NCBI RefSeq assembly: GCF_014697375.1
Contig: NZ_JACJRS010000041.1
Coordinates: forward strand, 1-49,480
Length of the DNA stretch: 49,480 nt
Direction: 5' to 3'
Origin: Phormidium sp. FACHB-1136
Lineage (GTDB): Bacteria > Cyanobacteriota > Cyanobacteriia > Phormidesmidales > Phormidesmidaceae
Shown here piece after piece: positions 8,493 through 16,557 of the stretch. The position numbers and the translations under genes were made by a program. The notes under the pieces were generated by a model. That model was not told the DNA's origin. It saw only the letters and a list, made by a program, of their open reading frames with translations, and did not search any database. Within the stretch, counting starts at the first letter, position 1. Every line of letters starts with the position of its first letter.

Positions 8493-9890
8493 CTACACCG
8501 ACCCATCCACCTGAAGCTCGTCTTCGACCCCTTGGTGGGTGGTTTTCACCCAGCGTAGGCGTTTGGGCCGCACCGATAGCCGTAGGGCCATGGTAGCAAT
8601 CACCAGCAGCCAGTGCAGCATGTAGAGGTTGCCCCAAAGGGTGAGCAGAGCGCTGGCCCAGTGGGGTTGGCGTTGGGTGCGCCGCAGGCCGCAGTACATC
8701 CCTACCATAGAAAGGGTGAGGGCAAGGCCAGAAACGGGCAAGAATACAGGCAATCGGTGGCGCAGTAGGGCCATGGCAAAGTCGGGCAGGGCCACGGTGG
8801 GCAGGCCGTATTGAATCAGCCAGAAGGCCGCCATATCTAGGGTTTTGCCGGGGGTAAGGCGACTATTGGCAATGAAGCGCCAGTAGTCGAGGTAGCGCTG
8901 ATAGCCCCCTTCGGCCCAACGGTTGCGCTGGTGCCACAGGGCTAGGGGCCGTTCCACCCCCTCTTCGTTGACGGCGGGATGGAGCAGAAATTCAACCTCC
9001 CAGCCGCTAAAGTGCAGCCGCAGGGTGAGGTCGAGATCGTCGGTGATGGTTTCTTCGTTCCAGCCGCCGCACTGAACTAGGGCACTGCGCCGCACAAATT
9101 GGCCGTTGCCCCGCAGTTCGCCAATCCCGCCTAGGGCAATGCGCTGCTGCTGAAAGTAGCTATCCAGGGCCATCTCGGCCTGTTGGCCACGGGTCAGCCA
9201 GTTTTTGGCCCGGTTCACCACCGCCTTTTGCATCTGCACGGCCCCCACCTGTTCCTCTGAAAACATGGGCACAAGGTGGCGCAGCAAATCCTTAGGTACC
9301 TGGGCATCGGCATCGAACACGCCGATGATGTCGCCCTGGGTGTCGGGCCAGACCTGGTTGAGGGCTCCCGATTTGCCCCCGGTGGCGTTGGCGGATCGGT
9401 GGAGCACCCGCAGTTGGGGATAGCGCTGGCGGAGATCCTGTAGCCGCTGGGCGGTGCCATCGTTGCTGTTATCGTCAATAATCCACACCTCGTAGCGGTG
9501 GGTGGGGTAGTCCAAGCTACAGAGGGCGGTGACGAGGCGCTGAATGACGGCCTCTTCGTTTTTGGCGGCCACCAGCAGCGAAACGTAGGGCCAATCGTCG
9601 AGGCTGGGGCTAGGGGCAACAGCTAGGTTGTCCCCTCCGGATTGGGATGGTAGAGGCGTTGGCCCCAACCGGGGACGGGCCAGCATCACCCGTAGGGCAT
9701 GGGTAGACAGCACCGCCATCAGCCCCAGGATCACCCAACTGCCCCAGGACAACAGATGGAGCGCTACGGTGCTGCCCCAGAGCAGGGAGAGGGTGAGCGC
9801 AGCCTTGCGGCGACGCCCCGCATAGCCGGGAAAGTCTTCAATGTCGAGATCGGCGAGGGGTTGGAACACAGCTTTTGGGGAGTCAATCAT
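8493..9890 (-). CDS. mgdA: Beta-monoglucosyldiacylglycerol synthase (GT2)
   Basis: MgdA transfers glucose from UDP-glucose to diacylglycerol, the first step in making cyanobacterial galactolipids of thylakoid membranes; an epimerase later converts glucose to galactose. The sequence has the family N-terminus (FPGYAGRRRKAAL) and two membrane segments at about 30-75. A GT2 domain follows with WIIDDNSNDGTA, VFDADAQVP, LRGNGQFVRRSAL, ETITDDLDLTLRL and the processive-type HQRNRW motif, then C-terminal membrane segments. Length (465 residues from ATG 9890) matches the family. An upstream TTG at 9932 would add 14 residues that I judge spurious. A 12-base perfect palindrome lies 48 bases upstream. It is a stand-alone gene divergent from ebsA. 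Confidence 0.9.
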   Translation of the reverse strand: MIDSPKAVFQPLADLDIEDFPGYAGRRRKAALTLSLLWGSTVALHLLSWGSWVILGLMAVLSTHALRVMLARPRLGPTPLPSQSGGDNLAVAPSPSLDDWPYVSLLVAAKNEEAVIQRLVTALCSLDYPTHRYEVWIIDDNSNDGTAQRLQDLRQRYPQLRVLHRSANATGGKSGALNQVWPDTQGDIIGVFDADAQVPKDLLRHLVPMFSEEQVGAVQMQKAVVNRAKNWLTRGQQAEMALDSYFQQQRIALGGIGELRGNGQFVRRSALVQCGGWNEETITDDLDLTLRLHFSGWEVEFLLHPAVNEEGVERPLALWHQRNRWAEGGYQRYLDYWRFIANSRLTPGKTLDMAAFWLIQYGLPTVALPDFAMALLRHRLPVFLPVSGLALTLSMVGMYCGLRRTQRQPHWASALLTLWGNLYMLHWLLVIATMALRLSVRPKRLRWVKTTHQGVEDELQVDGSV

Positions 9891-9937
9891 GGACGAGGGG
9901 ACGCAGCACAGGGCAAGGCTAGGGGACGCCAAACGTT

Positions 9938-9949
9938 CGTTACGTAACG
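9938..9949. promoter_or_regulatory. Perfect 12-base palindrome upstream of mgdA
   Basis: CGTTACGTAACG is a perfect palindrome 47-59 bases upstream of the mgdA ATG and about 230 bases upstream of ebsA, partly flanked by AACGTT on both sides. Position and symmetry suit a dimeric repressor or activator site; no regulator can be named. Confidence 0.45.
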
Positions 9950-10112
9950 TTACTAAGGTTTACCTATTATCCTGCTTTATCATCCCGGATGTTGAAGAAA
10001 AAAGAGTGTGATACCAATTCGCCGAAAGGGGGAATCCTAGAGGGAGGACGCTAAGGCTATCCCGATGGGATGCTGTGGATGGGCCATCCCGATGTCACCA
10101 TTCCCAAAACGC

Positions 10113-10118
10113 TATGAT
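10113..10118 (+). promoter_or_regulatory. Candidate -10 box for ebsA
   Basis: TATGAT within CGCTATGATTC lies 62 bases before the ebsA start. The same GCTATGAT octamer sits upstream of the SH3-domain gene (18223) and of rpmH (39485). No good -35 hexamer is visible 16-18 bases upstream. Confidence 0.35.
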
Positions 10119-10179
10119 TCGTCTTGGCGAGTTCGCGGTACCCTGACCTCTAGATTAGCCACACTTTAAGGCCACACCC

Positions 10180-10560
10180 ATGCGCTTGACATTTGAGGAT
10201 ATTCAACCGGCTGGTAAGCAAGATGTTGGCGTGTACATGCCCTACTACCAGGGCAATAAACGCGCTGCCCTGCCCTACGCGATTTCCCTTTATAAGCAGG
10301 GCAACCTAGAGGGCGAACGACACATCGAGGGTGGAGAAAGTATCTCCTTTATCGCCACTTGGAACGTCTCGATGTTACCCGCTGACCTCACTCGCTGCCG
10401 CCTGCAATTTGATGGTGATGCCGACCTCAGCTACGAAATTGTCATGGCCACCTTTGAGTTTGTAGACTTTCTGTTTGACGTGATCGTGGCTCTACGCCAC
10501 AAGCGTGCCCCAGATTTCTCCAAGGCCTTTTACCGCAAGTTGTTGCGGGCCGAGGACTAG
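10180..10560 (+). CDS. ebsA: EbsA-like type IV pilus biogenesis protein
   Basis: This 126-residue soluble protein closely resembles the cyanobacterial EbsA family. EbsA was described in Synechococcus elongatus as needed for type IV pilus assembly and for self-suppression of biofilms, and it associates with pilus ATPases. Recognisable family phrases are VYMPYYQGNKRAALPYAISL, ATWNVSMLPADLTRCRLQFDG and the C-terminal FSKAFYRKLL. There is no signal peptide, so it is cytoplasmic. No other pilus gene is adjacent here. The ATG at 10180 is the first start after a candidate -10 box, and a perfect hairpin begins directly after the stop codon. The family assignment is from memory of the sequence, not from a search. 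Confidence 0.75.
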   Translation: MRLTFEDIQPAGKQDVGVYMPYYQGNKRAALPYAISLYKQGNLEGERHIEGGESISFIATWNVSMLPADLTRCRLQFDGDADLSYEIVMATFEFVDFLFDVIVALRHKRAPDFSKAFYRKLLRAED

Positions 10561-10589
10561 GTGTCGTCCGACGGAGCCTAGGACGACAC
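10561..10589 (+). terminator. Hairpin directly after ebsA
   Basis: Arms GTGTCGTCC (10561-10569) and GGACGACAC (10581-10589) pair perfectly over nine bases with an 11-base loop, starting one base after the ebsA stop codon. There is no T run, so it may stabilise the 3' end or act as a weak terminator. Confidence 0.6.
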
Positions 10590-10688
10590 CTAGGATAGAT
10601 CACGGATTTCAGGAAGATACCCTGAGTTCGGGTTAAGCCAAAGACTGCACGGGTGAAGCGATCTACTTCCAGCCCTGTCGCTGGCCTT

Positions 10689-10737
10689 CACCCTAAGTCC
10701 CTCTCCCATGGGGCTATCGCTCATCCATAGGTCTCTA
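10689..10737. repeat. Dispersed repeat A, copy 1
   Basis: This stretch (CCCTCTCCCATGGGGCTATC and following) aligns with 47335-47393 at roughly 80 percent identity by eye. In both places it precedes repeat B in the same order. It is intergenic and has no coding potential. Confidence 0.6.
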
Positions 10738-10764
10738 TTTGGCTGGGCTCCTAGTGTTGATCCC

Positions 10765-10850
10765 CCGCCCCCCCTTGTCAAGGGGGAAACTGGACTCAAG
10801 GTCTGCCTTTTTCTGGGCTCAAAGTCCCCCTTTTTAAGGGGGATTTAGCG
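10765..10850. repeat. Dispersed repeat B, copy 1 (palindromic)
   Basis: Two hairpins make up the element: CCCCCTTG/CAAGGGGG (10770-10777 and 10779-10786) and TCCCCCTT/AAGGGGGA (10825-10832 and 10836-10843), joined by an ACTGGACTCAAG-type linker. A shorter copy lies at 47598-47662. Similar CCCCCTT-AAGGGGG elements are widespread in cyanobacterial intergenic DNA. The second hairpin ends just before the stop of the creatininase gene and could act as its terminator. Confidence 0.7.
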
Positions 10851-11609
10851 ATTATCTTGATTGTCAGCGCTGACAAAACGGAGGTAGTCGCTGGTCAAGT
10901 CTTTTACCGCCGCTTCGTAGAGTCTCTGCCCATGATCTGGGGTGGCCAAGGCTGGGTTCGACCCCATGCGGCCATCGGGGTAGTGCTGGCGAAAGTCGGT
11001 GGCGCTGTAGATCGGGAAGCCGGAGGGAGCAACGGGGGGATCGAGATCCACGGTCTTAATATGGTCGGGGTAGAGGTATTGGGTCAGGGCTACTTCGCTG
11101 GGGGTAGCGTGGGAACCCTCTTGGTCGCCATAGAATTCCTTGGCCAGGGTATAGACGGAACGACACATATACCAATTGGCCACGGCACAGCGCACCGCCC
11201 CTGCCTGGGGAACCTGGGCTTCGGCCAGGGCGGCATAGGTTTCGGCAAAGGCGGCTTTGAGGGTGGCCACGTTTCCCCCATGGCCATTGATAAAAAAGAA
11301 CCGGGTAAAGCCGTAGCTCACCAAGGGTTTGAGGTAGTCCTGCACTAGGGCGATCAGGGTACTGGGCCGCAGGCTCATGCTGCCAGGGAACCCCGTGTGG
11401 TGAAGGGCCATGCCCACGTTAATGGTGGGGCCAACTAGGGCTTGGGTCGCGTCTCCAACGCCCTTCGCCACCGCCTCGGCACAGAGAGCATCGGTGCCAA
11501 TCAGGCCGTTGGGGCCATGCTGTTCGGTGGAACCAATGGGTAAAATCAACCCCTGGGAACGCGCCAGGTAGGATTCAACTTCGGGCCAGGTGCAAAGCTG
11601 GAGCAACAT
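10845..11609 (-). CDS. Creatininase-family amidohydrolase
   Basis: The family includes metal-dependent amidases such as creatininase and the riboflavin/F420 pathway amide hydrolase ArfB. Metal-binding and family signatures are visible: LPIGSTEQHGPNG near residue 25 with a following GTDALCAEA (family: G-S-x-E-Q-H-G and D), a central FFINGHGGN (about 105-113) and an EGSHATPSEVA segment with further His and Glu ligands. Length, 254 residues, is typical. It has no signal peptide and should be cytoplasmic. The real substrate is unknown; cyanobacterial members are usually annotated only to family. The gene is divergent from the DUF6679-like gene, with 135 bases between them. Confidence 0.9.
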   Translation of the reverse strand: MLLQLCTWPEVESYLARSQGLILPIGSTEQHGPNGLIGTDALCAEAVAKGVGDATQALVGPTINVGMALHHTGFPGSMSLRPSTLIALVQDYLKPLVSYGFTRFFFINGHGGNVATLKAAFAETYAALAEAQVPQAGAVRCAVANWYMCRSVYTLAKEFYGDQEGSHATPSEVALTQYLYPDHIKTVDLDPPVAPSGFPIYSATDFRQHYPDGRMGSNPALATPDHGQRLYEAAVKDLTSDYLRFVSADNQDNR

Positions 11610-11655
11610 AGGTCAGGGGGCGCAGAGCAACATTAAATACTAAGGTACAGGGCCA

Positions 11656-11675
11656 AGGTTCGCTAGAATGAACCT
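11656..11675. promoter_or_regulatory. Inverted repeat around a -10-like box
   Basis: AGGTTC (11656-11661) and GAACCT (11670-11675) flank TAGAAT, a good -10 hexamer for the plus-strand gene at 11745. An operator overlapping the promoter is one reading. Confidence 0.35.
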
Positions 11676-11744
11676 CAAATGAACCACTACGGGCCGTAAC
11701 CTGGGCCACAAAAGCGTTGGTGTTACCTATCTAGGAGACGCAAC

Positions 11745-12056
11745 ATGCTACATCGCAAGATCTATCAACTCTGTTGTGATGGTCGAGAAGTGTGGATTTT
11801 TCTGCGGGATCAACAGCGTTGGATCGAGCGGGCGAAGATTTTGGACATTGAAGGCGATCTCGTTACCCTGCGCTACGAACAGGAGGATGAAGACGAAATT
11901 TGCTCCTGGGAAGAAATTATTCGCCTAGAGAGCATTGGCACCGTGGCCCAGCGGTTGGCCAGCGTCCCGCGAGGCAATGTCGATTTGGCCATCGCCGAAG
12001 ATTGTCCCGAAGCCGAACAAATTAGCGATCCCTCCCCAGAGCCCAACGCCGACTAG
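11745..12056 (+). CDS. DUF6679-like small acidic protein
   Basis: A 103-residue soluble protein conserved in cyanobacteria, function unknown. The first approximately 65 residues look like a compact beta-rich domain (IYQLCCDGREVWIFLRDQQR, then LVTLRYEQEDEDE, then CSWEEIIRLESIGTV); the tail is acidic and low in complexity. It has no signal peptide. The ATG at 11745 is preceded by an AGGAG-type ribosome-binding site (GGAGACGC). Its divergent neighbour is the creatininase-family gene. Assignment to DUF6679 is from memory. Confidence 0.75.
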   Translation: MLHRKIYQLCCDGREVWIFLRDQQRWIERAKILDIEGDLVTLRYEQEDEDEICSWEEIIRLESIGTVAQRLASVPRGNVDLAIAEDCPEAEQISDPSPEPNAD

Positions 12057-12103
12057 AACGCTGGTGCGATGAGCGCCTCTTCCTATTACTGGGCCACAAT
12101 CCC

Positions 12104-13168
12104 CTAATTTCCAGGGCCGCTGGGGTCTGAGAAGGTGTAGATATAGCCGCCCCCGGTGTGGGAACCCGGTGGACGAGGGGCTGAAAAGGGAGGTGCTTCT
12201 ACCACTGGAGGTGGGGTGTAGGTGCTGGTGCCAGCGGGCGGCAGGGTATTTCCAGCGCTAGGAGCCGTCACTGCCCCCGGCAAGGCTGGCCCCGGACTGA
12301 GGTTCAGCGAAGAAGCCGCTGCGGGAGCGAGTCCCGGTAGCGGGGGAGAGTTGGGCAGCGCACTGGGGGCAGGGGCCAAACTCGGTGGCGGACGGTAGCC
12401 CGTGGTACCGGGAGGGGGCGACATCTCTGGGGTGGTGCGAATGAAGCGCTGATTTACCCCTGGGATCTGCCCCTCTACCGCCCAGGGCGGAGGTGTTAAT
12501 CCGGTGGGCTCCGTGGAAGATAGGCGTTCGGGGGTGGCAGTAGCGCCGGGTTCGGAGGCCGTGGCCTCGGCAGCGGTCGGGGCTAGGGGGTTGGTCGTAG
12601 CGTTCGGTGGGGGATTGAGAAGTTGCTGGAGGGGGCTGGGGGTTGGGGATGCGGCACCGGGGTCAGCGGCAGATCGGCCACGCCCTACCTGGGATGGCAG
12701 GGAAGATCTGGCCTCAAGCGCCGGACTAGGACTCTCCACGGTGTTGCCAATCCGAAACCGGGTTCTCTCTAGGTAGAGGGCAAAGGGACTGGCAGGCTCC
12801 GCCTGACCCTCGGAATTGGTGGGGCTAAGCCTTTCTAGGACGGTGGGGGCGGCTGATCCGGAGGTGGGGGCCTCGGTCAAGGTATCCGCCGTGAGGGGTT
12901 GAAGCTGGTTGAGCAACAGGGTTAGATTGTCAATCTCGGCCATGTCCGCCAGTTCTGCCTGGGAGAGATTCGCGAGGTTGTCCTCTGGGGTAGGACGGGC
13001 CGAATCGGTTTCGTCTAGAGCAAATTTCCTGAGCCATTCGGGATGGCCCAAATACTGATAGCCGACCAGCCCCAGCAGGAGTAAACCCAGCCCAGCCCCC
13101 CACAGCCGGGGGCGGTTGAGAGCACGAAGCCGAACGAGCCAATAATGGAGGGGAGTTGGAACCGCCAT
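12104..13168 (-). CDS. Single-pass membrane protein with long proline-rich tail
   Basis: I do not recognise a function. From the ATG at 13168 the protein has a short basic N-terminus (LVRLRALNRPRLWG), one membrane helix (about 25-42), then some 300 residues rich in Pro, Ala, Ser, Thr and Gly outside the membrane. A short helical part (LSQAELADMAEIDNLTLLLN) and a segment SPFALYLERTRFRIG may be the only folded pieces. It ends with a GGGYIYTFSDPSGPGN motif, which looks conserved rather than random. A type II signal-anchor, cell-envelope protein is likely. An upstream start at 13372 would add 68 residues reading through promoter-like DNA and is rejected. It diverges from the lipid-kinase gene. 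Confidence 0.7.
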   Translation of the reverse strand: MAVPTPLHYWLVRLRALNRPRLWGAGLGLLLLGLVGYQYLGHPEWLRKFALDETDSARPTPEDNLANLSQAELADMAEIDNLTLLLNQLQPLTADTLTEAPTSGSAAPTVLERLSPTNSEGQAEPASPFALYLERTRFRIGNTVESPSPALEARSSLPSQVGRGRSAADPGAASPTPSPLQQLLNPPPNATTNPLAPTAAEATASEPGATATPERLSSTEPTGLTPPPWAVEGQIPGVNQRFIRTTPEMSPPPGTTGYRPPPSLAPAPSALPNSPPLPGLAPAAASSLNLSPGPALPGAVTAPSAGNTLPPAGTSTYTPPPVVEAPPFSAPRPPGSHTGGGYIYTFSDPSGPGN

Positions 13169-13301
13169 GGTGCATCCATCCCGAGTACTAAGATTATCCA
13201 GTGCCAGTCGTACCCGTAGCCTTAGCACTAATATCATAGCGAGGATAGCCTCTTCTCCGCCTAAATCACCCCAATGCCAGGGGGAAAAGGGCCGCATCGT
13301 A

Positions 13302-13328
13302 ACGATTTGCGACCGTCCACGATTTGCG
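13302..13328. promoter_or_regulatory. Direct repeat ACGATTTGCG in divergent promoter region
   Basis: ACGATTTGCG occurs at 13302-13311 and 13319-13328, 17 bases apart, between the divergent genes at 13168 and 13389. A tandem binding site is possible. Confidence 0.3.
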
Positions 13329-13388
13329 GCTATAGTTCGGTGATTTTGGGGGCTTATCGTCTCACTAGACATTCGTTAGGTATTTGTC

Positions 13389-14693
13389 ATGCCAAGCACG
13401 TTGGCTCTCCTTGCCCATCCTGCTCGCGTAGATTCCTTAGTGGATTGGCTGTTGCACAATCCCCAGGTGCTCTACCATTTTGATTTGCTGACCACACCGG
13501 AACTGATCGCCACCCTAGAGCAGCGGTGGGGCAATACCAAACCTCGCTGGGCCAAGTTGCCCAGCATTGAGGCCGGGGGGGATATTGTCCTGGCCCACCA
13601 GATTCTGGCGGGGGAGGTGGCGGGGGTGTTTTTCTTGGCCGATCCCCAAGTCATGGCGACGGTCTCCCCCAATTTTCCCCTGGTGCTGCGGGCCTGCCAA
13701 ATTCACGATATTCCCATCGCCTGCACCGAGGCTTCGGCCAGGTTGATGCTGCGCGGGTTGGCCCAGGGATCGGTGGCCTATATGATCTTCAACCCGGTGG
13801 CCGGACAAGGGAACCCAAACATTGATTTGGCCACCATTCGCGAAATCCTGGAGCCGCAAATCCTGGTCAATGTGATCATGACCCAGCCCAATGTGGATCC
13901 GGCGGATCAAGCGCGGGAGATTATCGCCACTATCCAGTCGAAGCAGGAAAACGACATTGGCCAGAGCCTAATTATTGCGTCGGGGGGCGATGGCACCGTT
14001 TCCGCCGTGGCGGGGGCCACCATTGGCACGGGCATTCCCCTGGGCATCATCCCTCGCGGCACCGCCAATGCCTTTTCCGTAGGCTTAGGGATTCCCACCA
14101 ACCTCCGCGCCGCCTGTGCCACCATTTTAGCGGGCAATACCCATGTGGTGGATGCCGCCCGCTGCAACGATACCCCGATGATTTTACTGGCGGGGCTGGG
14201 CTTTGAGGCGGGCATGGTGGACAAGGCCAGCCGCGAACTGAAGAACGAACTGGGCAACCTGGCCTACCTGCTGGCGGGGGTGAAGCAACTGGCCACTGCC
14301 CAACCCTTCACCGCCACTGTGGAATTTGAAGATCAAGTCACCCAGTTCACCACCACCGCCATCACCATCGCCAACGTGGCCCCGGCCACCTCAGTGTTGG
14401 CCCAGGGGCTGGGGCGGGTGATTCCCGATGACGGCCTGCTAGAAGTCACCATCGCCACTGGGCAAACCCGGTTTCAAAACCTCTCGGCCCTAGTTTCTCT
14501 GGCGGCCTCGGCCACGCGGGGCAATCCCAACCAGCGGGAAGACATCCTCGGTTTCCGCACCCCCAAGCTCAAAATCACCACCGACCCACCGCAAAAACTG
14601 GTGATCGATGGCGAAATGGTGGAAGCCAACCCCGTCGAGTTCGAGTGCATCCCCGACGGCCTGACTATTTTTGCGCCCCTGCCCACGGTCTAG
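13389..14693 (+). CDS. Methylglyoxal-synthase-like domain fused to YegS-type lipid kinase
   Basis: The C-terminal part (about 128-434) is a DAGK-catalytic-domain lipid kinase. It has NPVAGQGN (135-142), the nucleotide motif GGDGTV (199-204), PRGTANAF (222-229) and a second domain ending in KLVIDGE. The N-terminal 125 residues resemble methylglyoxal synthase: GGD (63-65) and a F-F-L-A-D-P stretch (81-86) sit where the enzyme has GGD and FFWDP, followed by IHDIPIACTEASARLML. The kinase would phosphorylate diacylglycerol or another lipid at the membrane; the first domain may make methylglyoxal from dihydroxyacetone phosphate or may only sense a phosphate ligand. Similar fusions occur in other cyanobacteria. 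Whether the first domain is active is open. Confidence 0.85.
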   Translation: MPSTLALLAHPARVDSLVDWLLHNPQVLYHFDLLTTPELIATLEQRWGNTKPRWAKLPSIEAGGDIVLAHQILAGEVAGVFFLADPQVMATVSPNFPLVLRACQIHDIPIACTEASARLMLRGLAQGSVAYMIFNPVAGQGNPNIDLATIREILEPQILVNVIMTQPNVDPADQAREIIATIQSKQENDIGQSLIIASGGDGTVSAVAGATIGTGIPLGIIPRGTANAFSVGLGIPTNLRAACATILAGNTHVVDAARCNDTPMILLAGLGFEAGMVDKASRELKNELGNLAYLLAGVKQLATAQPFTATVEFEDQVTQFTTTAITIANVAPATSVLAQGLGRVIPDDGLLEVTIATGQTRFQNLSALVSLAASATRGNPNQREDILGFRTPKLKITTDPPQKLVIDGEMVEANPVEFECIPDGLTIFAPLPTV

Positions 14694-14777
14694 GCTCCCT
14701 GACCCACCAGATCCCAGGGGGCTCGGACAGGTTGATCCTATTACGTAGCAACTGAGGACAGACCTCTGGGATCTTAT

Positions 14778-15734
14778 CTAGAGCCGATGGCGACGGAAGA
14801 CCTCCACCGCTGCCCGGTGCAGTAGGGAATGGCGGTAAATCAGATCATCCATGGAGTCGCCATAGCCGCCGCCGATCACACAGGCTACGGGATAGCCAGC
14901 GGCCACACAGGTCTCCAGCACCCAATGGTCTCGCTCGTACAGTCCGGTGTTGCTGAGGGCCAGTTTACCGAGGCGATCCTCCCGGTGGGGGTCGGCTCCG
15001 GCATCGTAGAGCACTAGGTCGGGTTTCACCTGGGTCAAGAGATCCGGCACATACTGGGCTAGGGTGCGGAGATAGGCATCGTCCTCCAGGCCCACGGGCA
15101 GGGGCACATCCAGGTCGCTGGTTTGCTTGCGGGCCGGAAAGTTGGCGTCGCAGTGCATGGAAAAGGTAAACACGCTGGGGTCGTCGCGAAAAATCCAGGC
15201 GGTGCCGTCCCCCTGGTGTACGTCCAAATCCAGAATCAGCACCCGTTTTACCCGTCCCTGCTGCTGAAGCACACGGGTGGCAATGGCGAGGTCATTAAAA
15301 ATGCAGAACCCCGCCCCATAGTCAGGGAAGGCGTGGTGGGTGCCCCCAGCGGTGTTGCAGGCCAGCCCCCGGCTGAGGGCCAGCTTAGCCGTCAAAATCG
15401 TGCCCCCCACCGCCGTACAGGTGCGCTTCACCAGGGCCGCACTCCAGGGCAGGCCAATGCGCCGTTGCAGTTTCGGGTCTAGGGTGCCCTGCTGGTACGC
15501 CTGCACGTAGTCGGGCCGATGCACCAACTCCAGCCACTCTGGGCTAGGGGCTCCGGGTTGGTAGAGTTGGTCGGCGGTGATCACCCCATCCTTCAGCAGC
15601 CGATCCTTCAGCAGGGCAAATTTCGGCATGGGAAACCGATGGCCCACTGGAAGCGGTGCCACATAGTCGGGATGGAAAATAACCGGAAGATCGCTCAAGG
15701 TTGGTCGAGTAACGCTGGTCGAATCATGCCCCAC
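14778..15734 (-). CDS. Histone-deacetylase-family deacetylase
   Basis: Zn-dependent arginase/deacetylase fold. Active-site features are intact: the His pair in GGTHHAF (131-136), the zinc ligands Asp and His in LDLDVHQGDG (D171, H173) and the third ligand Asp in AGADPHRED (D249 region), plus an IGGGYGDS glycine segment near the end. Bacterial members act on acetylated polyamines, acetoin-utilisation proteins or unknown small amides, so the substrate cannot be fixed. Length 318 is normal. The start used is GTG at 15734; a TTG about 12 codons later (before SDLPVIFHPDY) is an alternative, as the homologous part begins near VIFHPDYVAP. Convergent with the lipid-kinase gene. Confidence 0.88.
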   Translation of the reverse strand: MGHDSTSVTRPTLSDLPVIFHPDYVAPLPVGHRFPMPKFALLKDRLLKDGVITADQLYQPGAPSPEWLELVHRPDYVQAYQQGTLDPKLQRRIGLPWSAALVKRTCTAVGGTILTAKLALSRGLACNTAGGTHHAFPDYGAGFCIFNDLAIATRVLQQQGRVKRVLILDLDVHQGDGTAWIFRDDPSVFTFSMHCDANFPARKQTSDLDVPLPVGLEDDAYLRTLAQYVPDLLTQVKPDLVLYDAGADPHREDRLGKLALSNTGLYERDHWVLETCVAAGYPVACVIGGGYGDSMDDLIYRHSLLHRAAVEVFRRHRL

Positions 15735-15785
15735 CCGCGATCATGGCAGCGGAAAACCTATCGCGCAAGGAAAAGCGGGCCGATT

Positions 15786-16445
15786 TTACCAATGGCGCGG
15801 CTGAAAGGTGGCATCGTTGAGGATGACGACGTTATCCCCCGATTGCGCCATCACAAATAGCCCTTGGCGATAGGCATAGCGAGCCACCTCGTCGGGCACG
15901 ACCATTCCGGCCACGGCCCCCATAGTGCGCACGTTGCCATAGCGGGGCATCAACCGCTTAAATTTACTCAGTCGCTCCAGATGGTCATCTACGTCGGCCT
16001 GGGTGAGCTTGCTCTTCACTTCAACCAAAATCGCCTCGGTGGAGTTCACAACCAGCAAGTCGATTTCTATCCCCTCATTCCCCCGCCGTGCCGAGGCTCC
16101 AGGGTAAAACTCATGGACGGCGATGCCCCGCTCTTGAAACAAACGTACCACGACCGGACGCACCTGCCATTCCACAAACTCGCCTAGGCGGTTGCCCAGT
16201 TTACCCAACTGCTCGTTAAGCTGCTGATTTTGGCGGCGCAGCAGGCGTTCCGTTTCCCGGAAGCGTTGCTCTATACGCTGATCCGTTTCCAGAAGGCGCT
16301 GATCGGTCTCCAGAAACCGCCGCTCCAGTCGCCGCTCGGATTCTTGAGCCTGTCGGGCATTCTCCTGAGCCTGTCGGGCCGTTTCCTTTTGGGCCTCCGC
16401 CAATTCGCCCAAAATTCGCCAGACCTCTTCAGATGTGGTTGCCAT
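15786..16445 (-). CDS. Coiled-coil protein with PD-(D/E)XK nuclease-like domain
   Basis: From the ATG at 16445 the protein has 219 residues. Residues about 5-95 form a charged coiled coil with repeats such as RFLETDQRLLETDQR; the second half has a PD-(D/E)XK-like core. That core holds an Asp in EGIEIDLLVV and E-x-K in ILVEVKSKL, followed by helix DDHLERLSKFKRL. The layout matches cyanobacterial DUF3782-type proteins, of unknown function, which are often present in many copies per genome. A second one is encoded at 27762-28478. No partner gene suggests defence or recombination. A longer reading from 16679 would run into the regulator gene's end and is rejected. Confidence 0.8.
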   Translation of the reverse strand: MATTSEEVWRILGELAEAQKETARQAQENARQAQESERRLERRFLETDQRLLETDQRIEQRFRETERLLRRQNQQLNEQLGKLGNRLGEFVEWQVRPVVVRLFQERGIAVHEFYPGASARRGNEGIEIDLLVVNSTEAILVEVKSKLTQADVDDHLERLSKFKRLMPRYGNVRTMGAVAGMVVPDEVARYAYRQGLFVMAQSGDNVVILNDATFQPRHW

Positions 16446-16557
16446 GGCCGTTGCCTCTCGCCAGACCGTGAAACACGTCACTCTATCCCTTAGCTCTATC
16501 TTAACGGAGTGCCGGGGTACGACCTCGCCTCCGTTTTCCCGATCATCATGAACACCT

